A stretch of DNA of 23,098 nt from the NCBI GenBank assembly GCA_023423835.1, contig JAFAEW010000022.1, positions 1-23,098 on the forward strand, written 5' to 3'. Position 1 is the stretch's first letter. Every line of letters begins with the position of its first letter. The position numbers and the translations under genes are program-made. Shown here in pieces: positions 15,221 to 22,494 of this stretch. This DNA is from Bacteroidota bacterium (GTDB taxonomy: Bacteria; Bacteroidota; Bacteroidia; Chitinophagales; Chitinophagaceae). The notes below the pieces were generated by a model. That model made no database searches and had not been told where the DNA came from. It saw nothing but the letters and a program-made list of their open reading frames with translations.

Positions 15221-15261
15221 ACCGGCTGCGGCTGTTTTATTGAATAAAAATAAAATGAATA

Positions 15262-15765
15262 ATGAGTACTGCTGAGGCAATTTTTTGGCTGTTAAGTCTG
15301 CTCGCTTTGTTTAGTGCCATCATGGTATTGGTAAGTAAAAATCCGGTTAACAGTGTTCTCTGGCTGATTGTTGTATTTTTTTCCATCTCCGGACATTACC
15401 TGTTGCTGAATGCGCAATTTCTTGCAATCGTGAATATCATCGTTTATGCAGGTGCAATCATGGTGCTGTTTCTGTTTGTGATCATGTTGATGAATCTGAA
15501 TTCTGAAACGGAACCGCAAAGAAACATCTGGATGAAGTTTTTTGGTGTGATCTCGGGCGGATTATTACTTTGGATCTTCATTTCCGCCACCCGTTCGGCC
15601 GTGGAAATCCAGGGAAAAGACGCGATGGTGGGTTCCGGAGATATCGGATTGATAGAAAACCTCGGAAAAGTATTGTTTACCCAATATGCTTTACCGTTTG
15701 AAATCAGCAGCGTTTTATTTTTAAGTGCAATGGTGGGAGCCGTTGTCATCGGGAAAAAAAATTAA
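15262..15765 (+). CDS. nuoJ: NADH-quinone oxidoreductase subunit J
   Basis: A 167-residue membrane subunit (ND6 homologue) with five hydrophobic segments. The conserved third helix carries NAQFLAIVNIIVYAGAIMVL with LFLFVIMLMNL after it; the VYAGAI part includes the pi-bulge region that rotates during coupling in known complex I structures. The last helix (SVLFLSAMVGAVVIGKKN) is standard. No signal peptide or cofactor site is expected. The ATG at 15262 gives MSTAEAIFWLLSLLALFSA, a family-like start; an out-of-frame ATG occurs just upstream. nuoK follows after 27 bp. Confidence 0.96.
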   Translation: MSTAEAIFWLLSLLALFSAIMVLVSKNPVNSVLWLIVVFFSISGHYLLLNAQFLAIVNIIVYAGAIMVLFLFVIMLMNLNSETEPQRNIWMKFFGVISGGLLLWIFISATRSAVEIQGKDAMVGSGDIGLIENLGKVLFTQYALPFEISSVLFLSAMVGAVVIGKKN

Positions 15766-15792
15766 TGTTATTTACTAAGGAAAACTTTATAG

Positions 15793-16128
15793 ATGCCAGT
15801 TCAATATTATATCGTTTTAGCAGCCTGTCTCTTTTGTATCGGCGTAGTGGGCGTATTAATCCGTCGTAACGCAATCATCATATTCATGTGCATTGAGCTG
15901 ATGTTGAATGCCGTTAACCTGCTGCTCGTGGCTTTTTCGAAAATGCAGGAGGGATCGGCCTTATTGCAGGCTTCAAATCCTGCTGCCGGAACGGATGCAC
16001 AGCTCTTTGTGTTTTTTATTATGGTGGTAGCGGCGGCAGAAGTAAGTGTGGGACTGGCAATCATTGTAATGATGTACAGGAATGTTCACTCAGTGGATAT
16101 TAATTTTCTGAACAGACTGAAAAATTAA
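15793..16128 (+). CDS. nuoK: NADH-quinone oxidoreductase subunit K
   Basis: A 111-residue membrane subunit (ND4L homologue) with three helices. The two conserved membrane glutamates of the proton path are present: Glu35 in FMCIELMLNAVNLLLVAF and Glu83 in MVVAAAEVSVGLAIIVM. The loop between helices 2 and 3 (MQEGSALLQASNPAAGTD) is about ten residues longer than in E. coli NuoK, as is usual for this phylum in my recollection. An AAGGA lies 11 nt before the ATG. A 70-bp spacer with a strong hairpin separates it from nuoL. Confidence 0.97.
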   Translation: MPVQYYIVLAACLFCIGVVGVLIRRNAIIIFMCIELMLNAVNLLLVAFSKMQEGSALLQASNPAAGTDAQLFVFFIMVVAAAEVSVGLAIIVMMYRNVHSVDINFLNRLKN

Positions 16129-16156
16129 TTGTAGAAAAGCTTGAATAATTTTTAAA

Positions 16157-16182
16157 ATTTTAAAACCTTAAGGTTTTGAAAT
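16157..16182 (+). promoter_or_regulatory. 11-bp hairpin with UUAA loop before nuoL
   Basis: ATTTTAAAACC (16157-16167) pairs with GGTTTTGAAAT (16172-16182) around TTAA, with one U-G pair. The inner 16 bases AAAACCTTAAGGTTTT are a perfect palindrome. A second CCTTTAAGG follows at 16183-16191 and supplies the nuoL Shine-Dalgarno AAGGA (16188-16192, 6 nt spacing). CCTT at 16166-16169 or at 16183-16186 can pair with AAGG elements in alternative ways, so mutually exclusive folds that expose or mask the ribosome site are possible. Confidence 0.55.
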
Positions 16183-16198
16183 CCTTTAAGGACAGGAT

Positions 16199-18112
16199 AT
16201 GAATAATTTAGTTTATCTGGTACCATTACTGCCGTTTTTAGGTTTTTTGATCAACGGGATTTTTAGAAAGTCACTTTCAAAATCTGCGATCAGCTTTATC
16301 GCCTGCGGCCTCATCCTTGCTTCATTTGCCGTCAGCCTGATCTTATTTTTTAATGTAAGAACCAATGGTGGCGAGATAGTAACTTATTTTAACCTGATCA
16401 ATGTTCCGGGGTTTACCATTCCCTTTGCCTTTCAGATCGATCAGCTGTCAGTGATCTTTTTGCTGATCATCACGGGTATCGGATTTCTTATTCATCTCTA
16501 CAGCACTTCTTACATGCATGAAGAAACCACCGACCACTACGGAAGGTATTTTTCTTACATGAATCTCTTCGTTTTCTCGATGTTGCTTCTCGTTATGGGA
16601 GCCAACTTCGTTATCATGTTTGTGGGATGGGAAGGCGTGGGTTTATGTTCTTACCTGCTAATCGGATATTGGTTTAAAAAGGATGAATATACTTACGCCG
16701 CCAGGAAGGCCTTTGTGATGAACCGCATTGGTGATGTCGGTTTTCTTCTTGCCATTTTCTGGATCATCAAATCCTTCGGTACCGCAAACTTTGCCGAAGT
16801 CTTCGATCAGGCCGATTCGCTTTCATCATTCGATGTTACCGCCATCACCTTATTGCTGTTTGTAGGTGCCGTGGGAAAAAGTGCGCAAATCCCGCTTTAT
16901 ACCTGGTTGCCCGATGCGATGGCCGGACCTACACCTGTTTCGGCTCTCATCCACGCCGCTACTATGGTTACCGCGGGTATCTACATGATTGCAAGAAGTA
17001 ATGCTTTCTATTCTTTAAGTGAAACATCTCAAAATATTGTAGCAGTCATTGGTCTTGCAACTGCCCTGCTCGCAGCCTCCATTGCACTGTATCAAAACGA
17101 TATTAAAAAGGTTTTGGCTTATTCTACCGTGAGTCAGCTCGGTTTCATGTTTCTCGCCCTCGGCGTTGGCGCTTATACTACCGGTGTTTTTCATGTAATG
17201 ACGCATGCCTTTTTCAAAGCACTTCTCTTTCTCGGCGCAGGATCGGTGATTCACGCCATGGGCGGAGAGCAGGATATTACGAGAATGGGCGGATTAAGGA
17301 AAAAGCTTCCCATCACCTTCATCACCTTCCTGATCGCGGTGCTTGCGATTTCGGGATTTCCATTCACATCGGGATTTATTTCAAAGGATGAGATCCTCGT
17401 GGCCACGCTTTCTTACAGCCCGGTTTTATACTGGCTGGCAGTATTCGCAGCAATTCTAACGGCTTTGTATATGTTCAGATTGCTGATGCTCGTATTTTTC
17501 GGAGGATTCAGAGGAACCGCCGATCAACAAAGCCATTTGCATGAATCGCCTGCTTCGATGACCATTCCACTCATTGTGTTGGCTTTCTTGTCGCTGTTTG
17601 GTGGTTTTGTGCAACTGCCGCCTGCATTCGGAGGAACGGATTATCTCAACCAGTTTCTGGCGCCGGTAGTTCCGGCATCGATTCATGAACATTTGGATGC
17701 CACGAAACAGGAATATTATCTACTGATTGGAACAGTGATTGTGCTTGCGATCGTCATTTTTTACACTTACAAAAAGTTTGCGGTTAAGAATTTCGAAGGA
17801 AAATATTCAGGATTTAAAAAAGTCCTTTCTGATAAATGGTATATTGATGAATTGTATGATGTAGCAGTGGTGAAACCGGTTGACCGGTTTTCAAACTTCC
17901 TGAAAAACGGGGTTGAAAAGATGGGAATTGATGGAATCGTAAACGGAGTCGGACGTTTTGTGCAATACTCATCGCGCCAGTTGCGGCTTTTGCAAACAGG
18001 ACAGATCGGAAGTTATTTATTGCTGATGGTCTTCTCCATCGCAGTTTTGTTTTTAGTGTTTTGGAACCAGGAAATTATTGTAGAGTTCCTGCAAAAAATA
18101 TTCAGCAGGTAA
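16199..18112 (+). CDS. nuoL: NADH-quinone oxidoreductase subunit L
   Basis: A 637-residue antiporter-like proton-pumping subunit (ND5 homologue) at the far end of the membrane arm. Key residues are Glu145 in VGWEGVGLCSYLLIGYW, Lys227 in GAVGKSAQIPLYTWLPDAM and His252 in SALIHAATMVTAGIYM, equivalent to the proton-path Glu144, Lys229 and His254 of E. coli NuoL. About 14-16 transmembrane helices are present. The C-terminal part after residue 525 contains a charged, long helical stretch (the lateral helix that runs along NuoM and NuoN) with YIDELYDVAVVKPVDRFSNF, and a final membrane anchor. The gene has a good Shine-Dalgarno and is preceded by a hairpin. nuoM follows after 11 bp. Confidence 0.98.
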   Translation: MNNLVYLVPLLPFLGFLINGIFRKSLSKSAISFIACGLILASFAVSLILFFNVRTNGGEIVTYFNLINVPGFTIPFAFQIDQLSVIFLLIITGIGFLIHLYSTSYMHEETTDHYGRYFSYMNLFVFSMLLLVMGANFVIMFVGWEGVGLCSYLLIGYWFKKDEYTYAARKAFVMNRIGDVGFLLAIFWIIKSFGTANFAEVFDQADSLSSFDVTAITLLLFVGAVGKSAQIPLYTWLPDAMAGPTPVSALIHAATMVTAGIYMIARSNAFYSLSETSQNIVAVIGLATALLAASIALYQNDIKKVLAYSTVSQLGFMFLALGVGAYTTGVFHVMTHAFFKALLFLGAGSVIHAMGGEQDITRMGGLRKKLPITFITFLIAVLAISGFPFTSGFISKDEILVATLSYSPVLYWLAVFAAILTALYMFRLLMLVFFGGFRGTADQQSHLHESPASMTIPLIVLAFLSLFGGFVQLPPAFGGTDYLNQFLAPVVPASIHEHLDATKQEYYLLIGTVIVLAIVIFYTYKKFAVKNFEGKYSGFKKVLSDKWYIDELYDVAVVKPVDRFSNFLKNGVEKMGIDGIVNGVGRFVQYSSRQLRLLQTGQIGSYLLLMVFSIAVLFLVFWNQEIIVEFLQKIFSR

Positions 18113-18123
18113 ACTAAAAGAAA

Positions 18124-19566
18124 ATGATTGCATTATTACTCTTATTGATCCCATTGATCACCGGTTTTCTTAATTTTTTTATAAGGGGAGAAAGGGCGGC
18201 AAAAAACTGGTCGCTGCTTGCTTCCGTTCTCACCTTTATTGTAGCAATAATTGCCGTTTTGCCCGGTCAAACAAATGCCGCGCTTTCAATAGACAGCATC
18301 TGGCTGCCTTCGCTTGGAGCAAGATTTTCACTGCAGCTTGATGGAATCGGAAAAATGCTCTGCTTTCTTACCGCGATTGCTTATCCCATCGTATTTATTG
18401 CAACCTACAGAAATGAATACCGGCGTCCGGGAAATTATCATGCACTGATGCTGCTGCTGCAGGCCGGATTAATGGGTGTTTTCCTTTCCACCGATGCTTT
18501 GCTGTTTTATTTCTTCTGGGAACTTGCATTGATTCCCGCTTATTTTCTTTGCAGTGCATGGGGAGGCGAAAAACGAATTCCCGTTACCATCAAGTTTTTC
18601 ATCTACACCTTCATTGGCTCATTACTGATGCTGATCGGCATTATCTATATGTTTTATAAAACGCCCGATCATTCCTTCGCCCTGAGTTCCTTCATGAATG
18701 TGAAATTTTCGGGCAATGAACAAAATTTTGTCTTCTGGCTGTTCTTTATAGCCTTTGCGATAAAAATGCCCATCTTCCCTTTCCATACCTGGCAGCCCGA
18801 TACTTATGAACAGGCGCCCACCTCTGTGACGATGATTTTGAGTGGCGTAATGGTGAAAATGGGATTGCTGGGAGTGGTCCGGTGGTTGCTGCCGGTATTT
18901 CCCGATGCAGCCCTTCACTTCAGCCGTTTGATCATCATTCTCAGTGTGATCGGATTATTATATGCCTCCTTCATCGCAATAAGACAGGATGATTTTAAAC
19001 GGATGATCGCCTATTCTTCCATTGCCCACGTGGGAATTATGTCTGCTGCTTTATTTGCATCCGGAAATGTGGGAACCCACGGAGCAATCATCCAAATGTT
19101 TAACCACGGAATAAATGTAATCGGATTGTGGATCGTGGCCGACGCTATTGAACATCAGATCGGAACGCGTAAGTTTAGTGAAATGGGCGGATTGGCTCAG
19201 AAAGCACCGGCACTCGCAATCTTTTTATTTGTTCTCGCAATGGCAAATGTGGCCCTTCCGCTCACCAATTCTTTCATCGGAGAATTTATGATGTTTAACG
19301 GCATCTTCTCCTACAGCATCTGGATCGCTGCATTCGCGCTGATCAGCATTATTTTGTCGGCAGTGTATTCACTCAATATGATTAAAAGGGTTTTATTTGG
19401 ATCGGGTTCCATTACTTCTTTGAAAATGCAGGAGATCAGAACCGGACGGGAACTGATGTTGATCCTGATTGCGATCCTGATCGTTTTTCTCGGAGTTTAT
19501 CCACAACCATTATTAAATTTAACCGTTGATACCGTTCAATCGGTTTTATTAAAATTTCATTTATAA
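18124..19566 (+). CDS. nuoM: NADH-quinone oxidoreductase subunit M
   Basis: A 480-residue antiporter-like subunit (ND4 homologue) with about 14 transmembrane helices, the middle proton pump of the membrane arm. Glu133 in FFWELALIPAYFL, Lys214 in AIKMPIFPFHTWQPDTY and Lys245 in LSGVMVKMGLLGVVRW correspond to the essential Glu144, Lys234 and Lys265 of E. coli NuoM. FKRMIAYSSIAHVG is the standard motif after helix 10. The start at 18124 is the first ATG and begins directly in the first helix. It is 11 bp after nuoL and 19 bp before nuoN, with no internal regulatory signals seen. Confidence 0.98.
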   Translation: MIALLLLLIPLITGFLNFFIRGERAAKNWSLLASVLTFIVAIIAVLPGQTNAALSIDSIWLPSLGARFSLQLDGIGKMLCFLTAIAYPIVFIATYRNEYRRPGNYHALMLLLQAGLMGVFLSTDALLFYFFWELALIPAYFLCSAWGGEKRIPVTIKFFIYTFIGSLLMLIGIIYMFYKTPDHSFALSSFMNVKFSGNEQNFVFWLFFIAFAIKMPIFPFHTWQPDTYEQAPTSVTMILSGVMVKMGLLGVVRWLLPVFPDAALHFSRLIIILSVIGLLYASFIAIRQDDFKRMIAYSSIAHVGIMSAALFASGNVGTHGAIIQMFNHGINVIGLWIVADAIEHQIGTRKFSEMGGLAQKAPALAIFLFVLAMANVALPLTNSFIGEFMMFNGIFSYSIWIAAFALISIILSAVYSLNMIKRVLFGSGSITSLKMQEIRTGRELMLILIAILIVFLGVYPQPLLNLTVDTVQSVLLKFHL

Positions 19567-19585
19567 ATAAGGCTAATCGAACTAT

Positions 19586-20977
19586 ATGAACGCAATTATT
19601 CTTTCGGCTTTTTTTGGGATTGTAATGATGTTTGCAAGCTTTTTAATTCAAAATAAAAAGACCTTCAGACACATCGCCTCGGTATTGATGTTGGGTTTGC
19701 TGATTGCCAATATTGCTGATTCTTACGGATATACGCTTTTCAGTTTCCCAACCTACGGAATGGTTGAATTTGGACGCTATGGGCTGTTGTTTAATTCACT
19801 CGCCATCGGATGCACCCTGATCTATATCCTCATCAGCGGAAAAGAATTTGAAAAAAGTAATTATACGGCCGAATTTTTTGTGTTGATATTTTTCATCACC
19901 TGCGGCATCTCCTTGCTAACCTCTTTTAATAACCTGCTGATGCTGTTTCTCGGAATCGAGATACTTTCCATTCCACTGTACATTCTTTCGGGAAGTGATA
20001 AAAGAAACATGCGAAGCAATGAAGCCGCTTTGAAATATCTTTTGATGGGATCCTTTTCCACCGGCATCATGCTGATGGGAATTGCCCTTTGTTATGGCGG
20101 CACCGGCACTTTCGCACTGGAAGTGGCAAAACCGGCAGCTTCGCATTTTACCAAAGGCGTGGCTTCGTTTCTCGAAATATTCGGATTAATTCTATTGGTT
20201 TCGGCTATGGCATTTAAGGTATCGGCAGCGCCATTTCATTTCTGGGCTCCGGATGTCTATGACGGCGCTCCCAGCGTGGTTACTTCCTACATGGCAACGA
20301 TTGTGAAAGCTGCCACCTTCATCGCTTTCCTTAAGCTCTGTGCGGTGCGGATGATTAGTACCGGAGAGTTTGTAAACTGGAAGCTGATCTTCTCCGTTCT
20401 GGTGGTTGCCACGCTTGTTATCGGAAATATCACGGCCATTTTTCAACAAAGCGTTAAACGGATGCTTGCCTACTCGAGTGTGGCACAGGCTGGATTTATG
20501 CTGTTCGCGCTGATCAGCCTCAATGATGTGGCTGAAGAAGGACTGTTGCTCTATTCCGTTGCCTACAGTCTTGCAACCATCGGATTGTTTGCCACCCTCA
20601 TAAAAATGAAGGATTATAGCTTGAGCGGTTACAATGGGCTTTCAAAAACGCAACCGGTTTTGGCAGCTACCAATGCCATCTTCCTGTTTTCGCTGGCCGG
20701 CATTCCATTAACCGCCGGATTTTTCGCGAAATACTATATGCTCGCTTCGGTTTTAAAAACCGGCACCTACACCTGGATCGTCATCGTAGGAGTCATCTTT
20801 GCCACCGTAAGCGTTTTCTATTATTTCAGGGTCATCCAGGCGATGTATTTCAAAGAAGGAACTTCTGAAACCACTGAAGTGTCGAAGTCATTTAATGTGG
20901 GCATCATCGTCATTGCCGCACTGGTGGTTTTACTCGGTATCTTTCCTTCATGGATCTTAAGCTGGTTGTATTTTTAG
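19586..20977 (+). CDS. nuoN: NADH-quinone oxidoreductase subunit N
   Basis: A 463-residue antiporter-like subunit (ND2 homologue) with about 14 transmembrane helices, the third proton pump, next to NuoK. Glu125 in LFLGIEILSIPLYILSG, Lys211 in FKVSAAPFHFWAPDVYDGAP and Lys241 in ATIVKAATFIAFLKL match the conserved Glu133, Lys217 and Lys247 of E. coli NuoN. VKRMLAYSSVAQAGFML follows. The protein ends GIFPSWILSWLYF, a family-like finish. It is the last nuo gene. No convincing U-rich terminator is visible in the 101 bp after it, so read-through toward the ABC permease cannot be excluded. Confidence 0.98.
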   Translation: MNAIILSAFFGIVMMFASFLIQNKKTFRHIASVLMLGLLIANIADSYGYTLFSFPTYGMVEFGRYGLLFNSLAIGCTLIYILISGKEFEKSNYTAEFFVLIFFITCGISLLTSFNNLLMLFLGIEILSIPLYILSGSDKRNMRSNEAALKYLLMGSFSTGIMLMGIALCYGGTGTFALEVAKPAASHFTKGVASFLEIFGLILLVSAMAFKVSAAPFHFWAPDVYDGAPSVVTSYMATIVKAATFIAFLKLCAVRMISTGEFVNWKLIFSVLVVATLVIGNITAIFQQSVKRMLAYSSVAQAGFMLFALISLNDVAEEGLLLYSVAYSLATIGLFATLIKMKDYSLSGYNGLSKTQPVLAATNAIFLFSLAGIPLTAGFFAKYYMLASVLKTGTYTWIVIVGVIFATVSVFYYFRVIQAMYFKEGTSETTEVSKSFNVGIIVIAALVVLLGIFPSWILSWLYF

Positions 20978-21005
20978 CCACTTAAAAAGCCTCGTTTCCA
21001 TTCAT

Positions 21006-21024
21006 GTTAATTTTCTGAATTAAC
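21006..21024. promoter_or_regulatory. Inverted repeat GTTAATT-N5-AATTAAC after nuoN
   Basis: GTTAATT (21006-21012) and AATTAAC (21018-21024) are exact reverse complements around ttctg. It is AT-rich with no U tract after it. It lies 29 bp after the nuoN stop and 54 bp before the ABC permease start, placing it where a regulator could bind upstream of the -7-like box of the permease gene. Confidence 0.35.
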
Positions 21025-21037
21025 GGTCAGGCTACGT

Positions 21038-21064
21038 TATCTTTATACCTCGGGATGGTATAAA
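21038..21064 (+). promoter_or_regulatory. -7-like box overlapping an 8-bp inverted repeat before the ABC permease
   Basis: TATCTTTA (21038-21045) matches TAnnTTTG except at the last base. It overlaps TTTATACC (21042-21049), which is the exact reverse complement of GGTATAAA (21057-21064) around tcgggat. The repeat would cover the transcription start, as an operator would, or form a leader hairpin 14 nt before the ATG at 21079. Confidence 0.4.
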
Positions 21065-21078
21065 AATTAATAAACCTC

Positions 21079-22347
21079 ATGACATTAAAGGATTCTTTTT
21101 CGCTGGCGTTTAATACCGTTAAAAGCAATAAGTTGCGAACCGGCATAACGGTGGCGATTATTGCTTTTGGAATTATGGCTTTAATCGGAATCATCACCGC
21201 CATCGACGCTATGAACGGAAGTTTGAGAGATAGCTTTTCTACCATGGGCGCCAACGGATTTACCATTTCCTACAAAGAAAGGTTCCGCTTCAACAATGGC
21301 AGCGATGATAACAATTCAGACAACGGGAAAAAGCTGAAAAAGTCTAATCTCGATCAGCCGATAACCGTCCAGGAAGCGGAAATGTTTAAGCAGAATTACC
21401 ATTTCCCGGCGTTGGTAAGTATTGCATTATCGGGGCCTGGCAATATGGAAGCCCGTTATCAGAGTAAGAAAACCAATCCCAACCTGTATATGAGGGGAGG
21501 AGATGAAAACTATCTTATTGTAAACGGGTATTCGGTTGAATCGGGCCGCAATCTTAACCAGGCCGATGTTTCTTCCGGAAGAAATGTCTGTATTCTTGGA
21601 AGCGATGTGGCTTCAAAACTGTTTGGAACCGAAACCCGCGATCGTGCTGTAGATAAAGTGATCAGTCTCAACGGCCTCAGTTACCGCGTGATCGGCGTTT
21701 TGAAAAGTAAAGGATCGAGCCCAATGCTGCGCGCCGACAATATTATTGTTTCATCTTATAACAATGTACGCAAGCTTCAGAACGTCTCCAATTCATTTAC
21801 AATTGGTGTAATGGCGAATGATCTGCAGTTATTACAACCCGCAATTGGCGAGGCGATGTCTGTCTTTCGCGGAATCAGGAGGCTTGGTCCTACGGAAGCA
21901 GAAAATTTTGTGGTGGAAAAAAGTGATAAACTGGCCGAAACCTTCATCAGTCTCCTCAGCAGCATCCAGGGAGCTGCCGGAGCTATCGGATTGATTACGC
22001 TGATTGGGGCCGCCATCGGCCTGATGAATATTATGCTGGTTTCCGTAAATGAAAGAACAAGAGAAGTAGGATTAATAAAAGCGATTGGCGGAAAACGCAC
22101 CAACATCAGGCAGCAGTTTCTGTTTGAATCGACCATCATCAGCGTATTAGGAGCAATTTTTGGCATTGTGCTCGGCGTGTTGGTGGGAAATATTTTTTCG
22201 ATGGTTTTAGGAACGGGATTCGTAGTTCCCTGGATGTGGGTGATCCTTGGCATCGTCATTTGTAGTGTAGTTGGATTGCTAGCCGGATTATGGCCCGCTA
22301 TTAAAGCGGCAAAACTAAATCCGATTACTGCTTTGAGGTACGAGTAG
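21079..22347 (+). CDS. MacB/FtsX-type ABC transporter permease
   Basis: A 422-residue permease of the MacB family. It has one N-terminal helix (about residues 22-42, after the KSNKLRTGIT elbow), then a large periplasmic MacB_PCD domain (about 45-295) and three C-terminal helices (about 299-323, 351-384 and 385-405). The cytoplasmic loop NERTREVGLIKAIGGKRTNI (324-343) with QQFLFE is the FtsX-family coupling signature, and the end PAIKAAKLNPITALRYE is typical. Such permeases work as dimers with a separate ATPase in mechanotransmission or lipoprotein/antibiotic export. No ATP-binding protein or membrane-fusion protein is in the window, so the partner lies elsewhere. The periplasmic domain has a polar Asn/Asp-rich insert near residues 72-82. 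It follows nuoN by 101 bp with inverted repeats in between. Confidence 0.92.
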   Translation: MTLKDSFSLAFNTVKSNKLRTGITVAIIAFGIMALIGIITAIDAMNGSLRDSFSTMGANGFTISYKERFRFNNGSDDNNSDNGKKLKKSNLDQPITVQEAEMFKQNYHFPALVSIALSGPGNMEARYQSKKTNPNLYMRGGDENYLIVNGYSVESGRNLNQADVSSGRNVCILGSDVASKLFGTETRDRAVDKVISLNGLSYRVIGVLKSKGSSPMLRADNIIVSSYNNVRKLQNVSNSFTIGVMANDLQLLQPAIGEAMSVFRGIRRLGPTEAENFVVEKSDKLAETFISLLSSIQGAAGAIGLITLIGAAIGLMNIMLVSVNERTREVGLIKAIGGKRTNIRQQFLFESTIISVLGAIFGIVLGVLVGNIFSMVLGTGFVVPWMWVILGIVICSVVGLLAGLWPAIKAAKLNPITALRYE

Positions 22348-22376
22348 GGCAGCGCATTAAGTGATCAAAAAATGTC

Positions 22377-22446
22377 GAACAGTATAAAATTTATTAACAA
22401 AATATTAACTTATTAATTTGAACAGTATGTTGATGAGTTTATTAAC
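22377..22446 (+). repeat. Split direct repeat GAACAGTAT...TTTATTAAC in the AT-rich spacer
   Basis: GAACAGTAT occurs at 22377-22385 and 22420-22428. Each is followed by TTTATTAAC, at 22390-22398 (after 4 nt) and 22438-22446 (after 9 nt). The spacer between the ABC permease and the RHS-like ORF is otherwise AT-rich and shows no coding sequence. Possible meanings are regulator half-sites or a remnant of a duplication at a recombination junction. Confidence 0.4.
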
Positions 22447-22494
22447 TTCAAATTGTTAAATAAATCCAAAAAAGCTAAACATTAAATCCTTTCG

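Noticed and set aside
21777..22259. 160-codon reverse-strand open frame opposite the ABC permease
   Set aside because: It mirrors the hydrophobic C-terminal domain of the permease and contains no coherent motif or start signal.
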